The position numbers and the translations under genes are program-made. Below are positions 1 through 6,612 of a DNA stretch of 6,635 bases, piece by piece; the first letter of the stretch is position 1; each line of letters starts with the position of its first letter. Location: the NCBI GenBank assembly GCA_026985495.1, contig JALSQJ010000245.1, forward strand, positions 1 through 6,635. The letters are read 5' to 3'. Under the pieces are notes generated by a model. The model had not been told where the DNA came from. It worked only from the letters and a program-made list of their open reading frames with translations, and searched no databases. The DNA comes from Campylobacteraceae bacterium (lineage in GTDB: Bacteria; Campylobacterota; Campylobacteria; Campylobacterales; Sulfurovaceae).

Positions 1-1
1 T

Positions 2-1816
2 AACTTAAAAGAGGGAGATGGTGGTTTTAGAAATGCCAACTTGGTCTATTGGCTTGGGAATATTCTACATAACATTCAACACATCTCTGACTTAGAGGAG
101 AGCATTATTGCTAAACATGAGTATGAAGAGTTTAGAGAAGCACTCTATTTTCTATTTAAAGTACGCTCTGCACTACATCTTGCTACAGGTAAAAAAGAGG
201 ACAAACTTCGTCTTGAACTCATTCCACAAGTGGCAAACTACTTAGGGTATGAAGGGGCAAAAAAACATCTCCAATTTTCACGAAAAGTTATCTCTAATCT
301 TAAAATAATTAAACTATACACCACAATTTGGATAGATGAACTCACCTCCTATTACGACAAAGATAAAATGCTTACCCCTAAAAGCAACTCCTACTATCAA
401 CTTTTAGAAGAGTTAGCTGTTGCTCCTAGTTCACAATTTCCTGTCCACCCAACTTTTTTAAAAGCACTTAACTGTTGCTATAGAGAGGAGAAAGCACAAG
501 AGAGAGTTTACAAGACTATTTATAAAATATTTGAACACCCACAAAGTCATCTTATATTAAAAACACTTCTTGATGTTCGACTATTAGGCTACACCATTCC
601 ATATCTTAAAAAAGTAATAGACCTACCTCAATTTGATGGATACCATCAATATGCAGTAGGACAACATACGGTGAAATGTATAGAAGCACTAGAGAATATT
701 AAAGATACTACAGTAGAACAACTCTACAGCTCTTTAACCAAAGAGGAGCAACTTTTTATGAAGATTGTTGTTCTTATCCACGATGCAGGAAAAGGACGAC
801 GAAAAGAGCATTCTCAGGTGGGAACTGTCCTATTTAAAAGTTTTGGAAAAAAATTAAACTTTTCAGAAGAGCTTATTCAAATTGGTAAAAATCTTATTAT
901 GTACCATACCCTCATGAGTATTACAGCACAACGTGAAGATTTGAACTCTGAACAGGCAATTTTAAAATTCTCCTCACATTTTCAGAGACAAAAAGAGCTA
1001 GACTATATCTACATACTCACCTATGCAGACATGAATGGAGTAGGAACTCCTATCTACAATGACTTCTCTTCTAGGCTTATAAATACTCTATATAAACAGG
1101 CTTCTATTGCTATTTCAAATATAAAACTCTTAAAAGAGACCACCAAAAGAGTCAAGAAAGAGAGACAACTACAACGAATTGAGAGTTTTAAACATCTTCC
1201 TAAAATAGTACAAAAAAAGACACTAAAAATTGCTTCAGACCTATTTTTCATTAAAAACCAACCTCAACGCATTGTAAATATTGTCAAAAAAGCCCATGAG
1301 CTTCAAGAGCATGATTATGTAATAAGTAACGAAAAATTTTTAACTATTGAGATTTTAAGAAGAGATAATTTCGATATAAGCTTTTTACTCTACAGACTCT
1401 CAAGACTTCATATTGTTCAGATGGATATATATAAACTCTTTTCAGGTATTAAATATTTTCGTATAGATTTTAATGAGACCATTGATGAAGATGACTACCT
1501 TGAGTTAGAGGAACTTATTATGGAGTCTCTCTCTAAGAAACATGATTTGAATATAGAAAAACCTAAAATTTTAGAAAAAAATATATTTATAGACTGTGAC
1601 CACTCTCAAGAACACGCTATGCTCAAACTTAACTGTTCCAATCAAAAAGGGCTTTTAGCCTATGTTATTAATCTCTTTGATAGCTTAAGAATTGATATTA
1701 GTTCAGCAAAAATACACACAAAAATGAATCGTGTCAATGACCTTTTTTTAATCGAAAAGAATGGAAACTTTTGCCATAATACGAACCTTATTATTAAAGA
1801 GTTAACGGAGATATAA
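2..1816 (+). CDS. glnD: Bifunctional [protein-PII] uridylyltransferase / uridylyl-removing enzyme GlnD, 5'-truncated by the window edge
   Basis: GlnD adds UMP to PII signalling proteins when glutamine is low and removes it when glutamine is high, setting glutamine synthetase and nitrogen-gene activity in the cytoplasm. The frame is open to base 2, giving 604 visible residues. The first codons read NLKEGDGGFRNANLVYW, which matches the NxKeGpGGLRD motif of the nucleotidyltransferase half. The TTG at 41 is therefore internal and the true start is upstream. The HD (uridylyl-removing) domain follows: YHQYAVGQHT at about 214-223, the HD pair in LIHDAGKG at about 258-265, then YHTLMSITAQREDL at about 301-314 and LTYADMNGVG at about 339-348. 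Two C-terminal ACT modules follow. The first (about 445-500) is degenerate and the second (about 537-590) is clearer, with GLLAYVINLF and AKIHT. Full-length family members are typically about 850-900 residues, so roughly a third is missing. It ends 3 bases before glmS and shares its transcript. The catalytic GSxxRGE/DxD site lies outside the window. Confidence 0.93.
   Translation, partial: NLKEGDGGFRNANLVYWLGNILHNIQHISDLEESIIAKHEYEEFREALYFLFKVRSALHLATGKKEDKLRLELIPQVANYLGYEGAKKHLQFSRKVISNLKIIKLYTTIWIDELTSYYDKDKMLTPKSNSYYQLLEELAVAPSSQFPVHPTFLKALNCCYREEKAQERVYKTIYKIFEHPQSHLILKTLLDVRLLGYTIPYLKKVIDLPQFDGYHQYAVGQHTVKCIEALENIKDTTVEQLYSSLTKEEQLFMKIVVLIHDAGKGRRKEHSQVGTVLFKSFGKKLNFSEELIQIGKNLIMYHTLMSITAQREDLNSEQAILKFSSHFQRQKELDYIYILTYADMNGVGTPIYNDFSSRLINTLYKQASIAISNIKLLKETTKRVKKERQLQRIESFKHLPKIVQKKTLKIASDLFFIKNQPQRIVNIVKKAHELQEHDYVISNEKFLTIEILRRDNFDISFLLYRLSRLHIVQMDIYKLFSGIKYFRIDFNETIDEDDYLELEELIMESLSKKHDLNIEKPKILEKNIFIDCDHSQEHAMLKLNCSNQKGLLAYVINLFDSLRIDISSAKIHTKMNRVNDLFLIEKNGNFCHNTNLIIKELTEI
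1805..1810 (+). promoter_or_regulatory. Shine-Dalgarno of glmS, inside the end of glnD
   Basis: The bases ACGGAG lie 9 bases before the glmS ATG, within the last codons of glnD. The three-base gap between the genes leaves no room for a separate leader, which supports co-transcription and possibly translational coupling. Confidence 0.6.
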
Positions 1817-1819
1817 ACT

Positions 1820-3628
1820 ATGTGTGGAATTGTTGGATATTTAGGTAAAAATGAGAAAAAAGAGATTTTATTAGATGGATTACAAGAGTTAGAGTACAGA
1901 GGTTATGACTCAGCTGGAATTGCCATTATAGAAGATAAAAAACTTAAAAATTTTAAAGCTGTAGGACGACTTCAAAATTTAAGAGAGAAGACCAAAGATT
2001 ATTTAAGTAATGGTTTTGGTGTCTCAATTGGACATACACGATGGGCAACACATGGTAAACCAACAGAACTTAATGCTCACCCACACATGGGAGCCTACTC
2101 TTTTGTAGTACACAATGGAATTATTGAGAACTATCAAGCCCTTAAAGAGGAGCTTCAAGAAGATGGAGTACAATTTTTAAGCCAAACCGATACCGAGACC
2201 ATTGTCCATCTCTTTGAAAAAAACTATAACAGTAACAGTAATGCTTGGCAATCTTTTCAAGAGACTATTGCTAAATTAGAGGGTGCTTATGCAACACTAC
2301 TAATTACAGAAGCTGATGAGGAGAGTATCTACTTTGCTAAAAATGGCTCACCAATGCTTATTGGGTTTAATGGAGATGATATCTATTTTGCCTCTTCTGA
2401 TACTCCTATTATTGGAAAAGCAACAGAGGTTTACTACCTAGAAGATGGAGAGTTTGGTTTTGCTAAAAATGGGAAAGTAACACTTTTTGATAGCAATGGA
2501 GAGAAGAGCTTTTCAACACAAGCTTTAGCAACTAACAAAGCGATGGCACAAAAAGATGGCTTCAGATTTTTTATGGAGAAAGAGATTTATGAGCAGAGCC
2601 AAGTAATGAATGATACAATGATGGGTCGTCTGCTTGAAGATAGAGTTGATTTTGAAGAGTTAGATGAAAAACTTTTTGAGAATATAGATAATATTAAAAT
2701 CTGTGCTTGTGGGACATCTTATCACTCTGCATTAACAGGTTCATATCTACTAGAGAGAGTAGCAAAAATACCTTGTCAAGTTGAAATTGCTTCTGAATTT
2801 AGATACAAAAAACCACTTCTTAACGAGAGAACCCTTTTTATTACTATCTCTCAAAGTGGAGAGACTGCCGATACATTAGAAGCCCTTAAAATGGCAAAAA
2901 GAGCAGGACTTAAAAGTCTAAGTATCTGTAATGTTGACAACTCTTCTATTGTTAGAGAGAGTAATGGTGCTATTTTAACCCGAGCAGGAATTGAAAAAGG
3001 TGTAGCAAGTACCAAAGCATTTGCAACACAGACTATGGTTCTTTGGATGTTAACTCTCTATGTAGCACAAATTAAAAAAACCATTTCCCAAGAGCAACTT
3101 AATGCAGAGTTAGAAGCGATGAGACATACCCCAAAAGCACTTTTAGTAACCGATAAATTGCACTCTAAAATGACCCGTCTCTCAAAACGATACTTACATG
3201 GTCATGGGTTCTTCTTTATTGGTCGAGACCTATTTTTTCCTTTAGCACTAGAGGGGGCATTAAAACTTAAAGAGATATCATATCTTCATGCAGAGGGTTA
3301 CCCAGCAGGTGAGATGAAACATGGACCTATCGCTTTAGCAGATAGTGAACTCTTTACCATTGCACTTATGCCTAAAACACTCCATTATGATAAAATCAAA
3401 TCAAATGTTGAAGAGCTATGTGCTAGAGATGCGACTGTTTTAGCTATTTCACCAGAACCATTTGAACTTGCTGATGATTTTGTGCAAACTATTTATTATA
3501 CACACCCTATGTTAGAATTTTTTGAGATGATGGTTATTACACAACTTCTTGCACTTGAAATTTCTGTAAGATTAGGAAATGATGTCGATATGCCAAAGAA
3601 CTTAGCAAAGTCAGTAACAGTCGAATAG
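1820..3628 (+). CDS. glmS: Glutamine:fructose-6-phosphate aminotransferase (isomerizing), GlmS
   Basis: GlmS makes glucosamine-6-phosphate and glutamate from fructose-6-phosphate and glutamine. This is the committed step toward UDP-GlcNAc for peptidoglycan and LPS, in the cytoplasm. The 602 residues are close to the 609 of E. coli. The N-terminal glutaminase domain (1 to about 240) starts MCGIVGY, so Cys2 becomes the N-terminal nucleophile after Met removal. It also carries HTRWATHG (72-79), HNGIIENY (98-105) and TDTE (123-126). Two SIS sugar-isomerase domains follow. The first has CGTSYHSAL (297-305), SQSGETADT (344-352) and the ASTKAFATQ segment (396-404). The second has the LEGALKLKEISYLHAEGYP stretch (477-495), with probable catalytic Glu485, and MKHGP with His501. 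The C-tail PKNLAKSVTVE holds Lys597, the counterpart of the E. coli fructose-6-phosphate-binding lysine. All key residues are present. The ATG at 1820 is fixed by the need for Cys2. I saw no glmS ribozyme or small-RNA target, and the 3-base gap to glnD rules out a leader ribozyme here. Confidence 0.98.
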   Translation: MCGIVGYLGKNEKKEILLDGLQELEYRGYDSAGIAIIEDKKLKNFKAVGRLQNLREKTKDYLSNGFGVSIGHTRWATHGKPTELNAHPHMGAYSFVVHNGIIENYQALKEELQEDGVQFLSQTDTETIVHLFEKNYNSNSNAWQSFQETIAKLEGAYATLLITEADEESIYFAKNGSPMLIGFNGDDIYFASSDTPIIGKATEVYYLEDGEFGFAKNGKVTLFDSNGEKSFSTQALATNKAMAQKDGFRFFMEKEIYEQSQVMNDTMMGRLLEDRVDFEELDEKLFENIDNIKICACGTSYHSALTGSYLLERVAKIPCQVEIASEFRYKKPLLNERTLFITISQSGETADTLEALKMAKRAGLKSLSICNVDNSSIVRESNGAILTRAGIEKGVASTKAFATQTMVLWMLTLYVAQIKKTISQEQLNAELEAMRHTPKALLVTDKLHSKMTRLSKRYLHGHGFFFIGRDLFFPLALEGALKLKEISYLHAEGYPAGEMKHGPIALADSELFTIALMPKTLHYDKIKSNVEELCARDATVLAISPEPFELADDFVQTIYYTHPMLEFFEMMVITQLLALEISVRLGNDVDMPKNLAKSVTVE

Positions 3629-3630
3629 AT

Positions 3631-3649
3631 TGTGGGCTTTTAGCCCACA
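3631..3649. terminator. Hairpin between convergent glmS and the YfaZ-like gene
   Basis: A perfect 8-bp stem, TGTGGGCT / AGCCCACA, closes on a TTT loop in the 30-base gap between two convergent stop codons. Its position fits a bidirectional terminator. Neither strand has a proper U-tract after it (CTATAAAAACT on the plus side), so termination may be weak or Rho-assisted, or the hairpin may mainly protect 3' ends. Confidence 0.6.
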
Positions 3650-3658
3650 CTATAAAAA

Positions 3659-4252
3659 CTAATAGGTTATTTTTATTCCACCATAGAAGCTGTTGTTAAA
3701 AAGTGAATTTGAAATACCATCATATTTAGTATGAATATTTCTATATCCAGCATAAATACTTCCACTCTTAATCACTTCCATCTCTGCATTTAATCGAAAC
3801 TCTTTATAGAGCTGTGAATTTCCAAAACTTAAAACTTTTGGAGCAAAAAGAACTTTACCTTCAATAGATACAGGAGGAATATTATACATTAATGGAGGAA
3901 ATGTATAGCGTACCTTTGCCAAAAAAGGAACAGCATTAAAGCTACTATTTTGATTTAGACCTACTTCTGCCCATACATATTTTAATCCTAATGTTGCCTC
4001 AAGACCTTCTACTCCTTCTACTTTATTGGTTGCTCCTATACCACCACTAATTAATTTTGCTTCTTCATTATCATACAAAAAGTTAACATCTGCTTGATAA
4101 ACAGTACTTGATGTCTGCATAGCCTGTAGATTTCGAGAATCCAGTATTCCTTCAATCTCTAAATCTTGCTCATTTATATTTACTCCTATACCACTCTCTG
4201 CAAAAAGTATAGCTGATGAAAAGAGAGTTGTATATACAATCTTTTTTAACAT
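3659..4252 (-). CDS. YfaZ-family outer-membrane beta-barrel protein
   Basis: This is a predicted secreted outer-membrane protein of unknown function, 197 residues from the preferred start. Residues 1-18 (MLKKIVYTTLFSSAILFA) form a Sec signal peptide with a Lys-Lys n-region and probable cleavage before Glu19. The rest alternates in beta fashion and ends ...GGIKITY, a C-terminal aromatic typical of BAM substrates. PPVSIEGKVLFAPKVLSF (126-143) and SIYAGYRNIHTKYDG (165-179) resemble, from memory, the FGEYYYSP...LS and VSIEAGYRYL segments of E. coli YfaZ, which suggests the YfaZ family. A longer reading from TTG at 4264 adds four residues. I prefer the ATG at 4252 because a GGAGA Shine-Dalgarno sits 6 bases before it and would lie inside the longer form, and because the signal peptide then starts cleanly. 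The gene converges on glmS and diverges from the cytochrome gene. Barrel fold is likely; exact family is moderately sure; role is unknown. Confidence 0.8.
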   Translation of the reverse strand: MLKKIVYTTLFSSAILFAESGIGVNINEQDLEIEGILDSRNLQAMQTSSTVYQADVNFLYDNEEAKLISGGIGATNKVEGVEGLEATLGLKYVWAEVGLNQNSSFNAVPFLAKVRYTFPPLMYNIPPVSIEGKVLFAPKVLSFGNSQLYKEFRLNAEMEVIKSGSIYAGYRNIHTKYDGISNSLFNNSFYGGIKITY

Positions 4253-4257
4253 ATCTA

Positions 4258-4262
4258 TCTCC
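4258..4262 (-). promoter_or_regulatory. Shine-Dalgarno that fixes the YfaZ-like start
   Basis: On the minus strand GGAGA lies 6 bases before the ATG at 4252. It overlaps the alternative TTG codon at 4262-4264, so the TTG cannot use it. Confidence 0.65.
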
Positions 4263-4284
4263 AATGTAATAATTTATTTTGAAC

Positions 4285-4293
4285 ATTATATCA
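4285..4293 (-). promoter_or_regulatory. Probable extended -10 promoter of the YfaZ-like gene
   Basis: The minus strand reads TGATATAAT, a perfect TATAAT with a TGn extension. It predicts a transcript start near 4278 and a leader of about 25 bases that contains the GGAGA site. No clear -35 is seen, as is usual for sigma-70 promoters in Campylobacterota. The whole intergenic region is very AT-rich, so chance matches are possible. Confidence 0.5.
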
Positions 4294-4353
4294 TATATTA
4301 CTATAATATTTAAAACATCTATTTTTCACAATTTATATACAATATTAATGTAA

Positions 4354-4364
4354 GATAATATACT
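4354..4364 (+). promoter_or_regulatory. Candidate -10 region of the cytochrome gene
   Basis: GATAAT (4354-4359) and TATACT (4359-4364) overlap, each one mismatch from TATAAT, about 21-32 bases before the ATG. A perfect TATAAT at 4302-4307 is an alternative that would give a leader of about 70 bases. The sequence alone does not decide between them. Confidence 0.35.
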
Positions 4365-4374
4365 TCAATGAGTT

Positions 4375-4379
4375 AGGAG
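4375..4379 (+). promoter_or_regulatory. Shine-Dalgarno of the cytochrome gene
   Basis: AGGAG lies 6 bases before the ATG at 4386. It is a strong site and fixes this start. Confidence 0.7.
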
Positions 4380-4385
4380 TTAACC

Positions 4386-4727
4386 ATGAAACTATTAATT
4401 TTAAGTTGTTTATTTATTTTTGCAACCATTAACCTATCGGCAGATGCTCTAAATCTCTATAAAAACTGTGCTGGATGTCATGGAGAAAATGGAGAAGAGT
4501 CTGCATTACAAAAATCTAAACTTATTGGTGGGCAAGAGAGTAATCTAACTGTTAAAGAGCTAACTGCCTATAAAAATGGTGAGTTAAATCAATATGGCTT
4601 AGGAGACATAATGAAACTTCAACTCACCTCCATCTCTGAAGATGATATTCAAGAGTTAGCAGACTATATTGAACAGCTAGATATAAATAGTTCAAATCAA
4701 AAGAGTGATGAGATAATAGAGAATTAA
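4386..4727 (+). CDS. Small periplasmic class I c-type cytochrome (c553-like)
   Basis: The 113-residue precursor has a signal peptide at about 1-19 ([19 protein letters not shown]). One haem-binding CXXCH motif, CAGCH, spans residues 28-32 directly after NLYKN, the usual layout of class I cytochromes of the c553/c5 type. His32 is the proximal ligand, and Met76 in [11 protein letters not shown] is the probable distal ligand. KLIGGQ (45-50) and the C-terminal helix [16 protein letters not shown] (83-98) match the family. About 15 polar residues follow the last helix. The protein is expected to carry single electrons between membrane complexes in the periplasm; its partners are not visible here, since no oxidase, reductase or cytochrome-assembly gene is adjacent. 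It is transcribed divergently from the YfaZ-like gene, and its TAA overlaps the stop of convergent serS. Cytochrome assignment is firm; the subclass and partner are inference. Confidence 0.9.
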   Translation: MKLLILSCLFIFATINLSADALNLYKNCAGCHGENGEESALQKSKLIGGQESNLTVKELTAYKNGELNQYGLGDIMKLQLTSISEDDIQELADYIEQLDINSSNQKSDEIIEN

Positions 4728-5974
4728 TATCCCATATAAGGTTTTAACACCTCTGGGATATTTATACTACCATCTTCATTTTGATAATTCTCCATAATAG
4801 CAACTAGTGTTCGCCCCACTGCTAAAGCTGAACCATTTAGAGTATTTACCAAAACATTTTTCTTTCCATCTCTATAACGAATTTTTGCTCTTCTTGCTTG
4901 AAAGTCTCTTGTATTTGAGATAGATGAAATCTCTCTATATTTATCTTGACCAGGAAGCCAAACTTCAAGGTCAATAGTTGTTGCAGCAGAGAACCCAAGG
5001 TCACCACCACAAAGCTCTACAACTCTATGAGGAAGCTCTAGTTTAGTTAAAATATCTGAAGCATTCTGAACCATCATCTCAAATATCTCTTCGCTCTGCT
5101 CTGGTGTTGTAATAGCTACCATCTCAACCTTATCAAATTGATGCTGTCGTATCATACCACGTGTATCACGCCCTGCACTACCTGCCTCTTTTCTAAAACA
5201 TGGAGTATATCCTGTCAAGAGAATAGGTAGCTCTTTTTGAGTTAAAATCTCATCATTATATAGGTTGGTCAAGGGAACTTCTGCTGTAGGAATGAGATAT
5301 AAATCTTCATCAGCTATCTTAAATAGGTCATCTTCAAATTTTGGTAATTGCCCTGTACCCTGTAGCATTGTAGAGTTGTTAATAAATGGTACACAGACCT
5401 CTTCAAACCCTTTTGCTCTATTCTCATCTAAAAAGAAGTTTATCAATGCTCTCTCTAGCCGTGCCGCCTCTCCTCTTAAAACAGAAAAACGACTTTTTGC
5501 TAGTTTTACCCCTCGCTCAAACTCTATCCAACCATTTATCTCAGCCAATGCCCAATGCTCTTTAGGCTCAAACTCAAACTTGCGAGGTTCAAGAACCTTT
5601 TTAAGCTCAATGTTATCTCCTTCATCAGCACCATGAGGAACAGAATCATCAGGAAAGTTTGGTATAGTAAGAGAGACTAAACTAAGAGCCTCTTGTGCCT
5701 CTCTTGCCCTCTCTTGAAGAGTTACAATCTCCTCTTTTTTAGCATCAACTTTAACTTTAAGCTCTGTAATATCTTTTTTCTCACGCATATACTCACCAAA
5801 GAGTTTAGACATTCTGTTCTGCTCTGCTTTTGCCTCTTCCAATGAAGCATTTGCACTCTTTAGGGTTGAAAAAAGCTCTTTTAAATCCTCTAATGTCTGG
5901 TTATTTACACCTTTTTTAAGAAGTTTTGCACTAGCTTCATCGAAATTTTTTTGTAAATATTTTAAATCAATCAT
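4724..5974 (-). CDS. serS: Serine-tRNA ligase, SerS
   Basis: SerS charges tRNA-Ser (and tRNA-Sec where present) with serine using ATP, in the cytoplasm. The 416 residues are close to the usual 420-430. The N-terminal part (1 to about 100) is rich in Lys, Glu and Ala and forms the long antiparallel coiled-coil arm that grips the tRNA variable arm. The class II catalytic core follows: TAEVPLTN (230-237) at the serine site, motif 2 as [20 protein letters not shown] (260-279), [16 protein letters not shown] (347-362), and motif 3 as [18 protein letters not shown] (380-397) with the invariant Arg388. The tail [11 protein letters not shown] is the standard ending. The ATG at 5974 gives the family-typical [10 protein letters not shown] start, with a modest AGGT ribosome site 7 bases upstream. 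The gene is probably transcribed alone: a terminator lies upstream behind the next minus-strand gene, followed by a TATAAT. Its stop overlaps that of the convergent cytochrome gene. Confidence 0.98.
   Translation of the reverse strand: MIDLKYLQKNFDEASAKLLKKGVNNQTLEDLKELFSTLKSANASLEEAKAEQNRMSKLFGEYMREKKDITELKVKVDAKKEEIVTLQERAREAQEALSLVSLTIPNFPDDSVPHGADEGDNIELKKVLEPRKFEFEPKEHWALAEINGWIEFERGVKLAKSRFSVLRGEAARLERALINFFLDENRAKGFEEVCVPFINNSTMLQGTGQLPKFEDDLFKIADEDLYLIPTAEVPLTNLYNDEILTQKELPILLTGYTPCFRKEAGSAGRDTRGMIRQHQFDKVEMVAITTPEQSEEIFEMMVQNASDILTKLELPHRVVELCGGDLGFSAATTIDLEVWLPGQDKYREISSISNTRDFQARRAKIRYRDGKKNVLVNTLNGSALAVGRTLVAIMENYQNEDGSINIPEVLKPYMGY
4726..4762. repeat. Inverted repeat across the cytochrome/serS 3' junction, possible terminator
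   Basis: A perfect 9-bp pair, AATATCCCA (4726-4734) and TGGGATATT (4754-4762), encloses 19 bases in which AGGT (4739-4742) and ACCT (4749-4752) can form an inner stem. It begins inside the shared stop codons and covers the last codons of serS. On the plus strand it lies right behind the cytochrome gene and is followed by TATAC, a poor U-tract. It may end cytochrome transcripts or may simply reflect codon choice in the conserved [10 protein letters not shown] tail of SerS. Confidence 0.4.
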
Positions 5975-6009
5975 GAAATATACCTATGTGGTTAAAATTT
6001 ATTGTGAGA

Positions 6010-6015
6010 ATTATA
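6010..6015 (-). promoter_or_regulatory. Probable -10 box of serS
   Basis: The minus strand reads TATAAT about 35 bases before the serS ATG, preceded by a T-rich stretch (CCTCTTTTTCTATTCTTTTT), the pattern of sigma-70 promoters in Campylobacterota that lack a -35. The predicted start is near 6003. It lies downstream of the terminator of the preceding gene, which supports independent serS transcription. Confidence 0.55.
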
Positions 6016-6039
6016 GTAAAAAGAATAGAAAAAGAGGGT

Positions 6040-6063
6040 TAAAGAGCAAAAAGTTGCTCTTTA
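6040..6063 (-). terminator. Intrinsic terminator of the small outer-membrane protein gene
   Basis: A perfect 10-bp stem, TAAAGAGCAA / TTGCTCTTTA, with a 4-base loop starts just after the TAA at 6068-6070. On the minus strand it is followed, after AACCC, by the T-rich run TCTTTTTC. Stem, spacing and T-tract together make it the best terminator in the window. The T-tract may double as the upstream element of the serS promoter. Confidence 0.75.
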
Positions 6064-6067
6064 TAAT

Positions 6068-6589
6068 TTAATAAATATAGTTAACACCAAAAACAACTGA
6101 ACCAATATTATCAACTTGTTCCATATTTGTAAGAGAGTAACGATAACTAAAGTCAAAGTCCACCTCATCAAGAACATTCCATGCTAAACCTGCTTCTCCA
6201 CCATATACTAAACCATTGTCATTGAGTGAGAAATTATCAGTATATTTCATCCAACCAATATGTGCACCAAGATAGGGTTTAAAAAGAATATCATCGCTCT
6301 TATAAAGGCTCTCCCAAACAAAATGATCAAACTGCAACATTACCTTTTGATATTTACGTCCACTTTTCGTAAAAAAACTTCCAGAGAGTGTTGTTCTCCA
6401 ATCATCATTTTGAGCACCAATTTTCAGACCAAACTCTGCTCCTGTAGTTATATTGCTAGTAAGATTTTTATTGGTATTCAAATTTGAATATCCAACCTCA
6501 ATTCCTAATAGTCTCTCAGATGAGAACTCATCTACTGCATGTGATAATGTAAATGTTAGCATAGATGCTAAAAATATTTTATTAAACAT
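6068..6589 (-). CDS. Small outer-membrane beta-barrel protein, OmpA/opacity-like 8-strand type, function unknown
   Basis: The 173-residue precursor starts with a signal peptide (1-18, MFNKIFLASMLTFTLSHA) and probable cleavage before Val19. The mature 155 residues show about eight alternating amphipathic strands: about 26-36, 48-59, 62-74, 80-92, 102-116, 126-138, 141-153 and 162-173. KPYLGAHIGWMKY (104-116) and FDFSYRYSLT (145-154) are the kind of strands seen in small outer-membrane barrels of the OmpA, OmpX and opacity group, and the protein ends VNYIY, a BAM-type C-terminal aromatic. No OmpA-like peptidoglycan domain follows and I see no enzymatic motif. An AAGGA ribosome site at 6598-6602 lies 8 bases before the ATG and supports the start. 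It has its own terminator, so it is probably monocistronic or the last gene of a unit reaching past the right edge. Barrel fold is likely; the substrate or role cannot be read from the sequence. Confidence 0.75.
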   Translation of the reverse strand: MFNKIFLASMLTFTLSHAVDEFSSERLLGIEVGYSNLNTNKNLTSNITTGAEFGLKIGAQNDDWRTTLSGSFFTKSGRKYQKVMLQFDHFVWESLYKSDDILFKPYLGAHIGWMKYTDNFSLNDNGLVYGGEAGLAWNVLDEVDFDFSYRYSLTNMEQVDNIGSVVFGVNYIY

Positions 6590-6606
6590 TCTATTTATCC
6601 TTCTAA

Positions 6607-6612
6607 ATTATA
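6607..6612 (-). promoter_or_regulatory. Possible -10 box of the small outer-membrane protein gene
   Basis: TATAAT appears on the minus strand 18 bases before the ATG. A start 6-7 bases downstream would fall on the ribosome site (6598-6602), leaving an almost leaderless message. A promoter further upstream, at or beyond the window edge, is equally possible. Confidence 0.25.

Noticed and set aside
1054..1251. 65-residue minus-strand open frame inside glnD
   Set aside because: It is antisense to conserved HD-region and linker codons of glnD. Its Cys/Phe/Ser-rich composition is typical of a shadow frame.
1617..1819. Possible glmS leader ribozyme or regulatory leader
   Set aside because: This stretch is continuous glnD coding sequence with a recognisable ACT domain, and only three bases separate the genes. 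The glmS ribozyme is also essentially a Firmicutes feature.
4286..4365. Repeated AATATT/TATAAT-like words in the intergenic region as an operator or repeat array
   Set aside because: The words are short, irregularly spaced and expected by chance at this AT content. I saw no consistent spacing or dyad beyond the promoter-like boxes.
5265..5636. 123-residue plus-strand open frame antisense to serS
   Set aside because: It lies fully inside serS, has low-complexity Ser/Asn-rich composition as expected from the complement of a conserved gene, has no convincing ribosome site and resembles no family.
6260..6487. 75-residue plus-strand open frame opposite the small barrel gene
   Set aside because: The minus-strand gene has a signal peptide, barrel pattern, ribosome site and terminator. 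The antisense frame has none of these.
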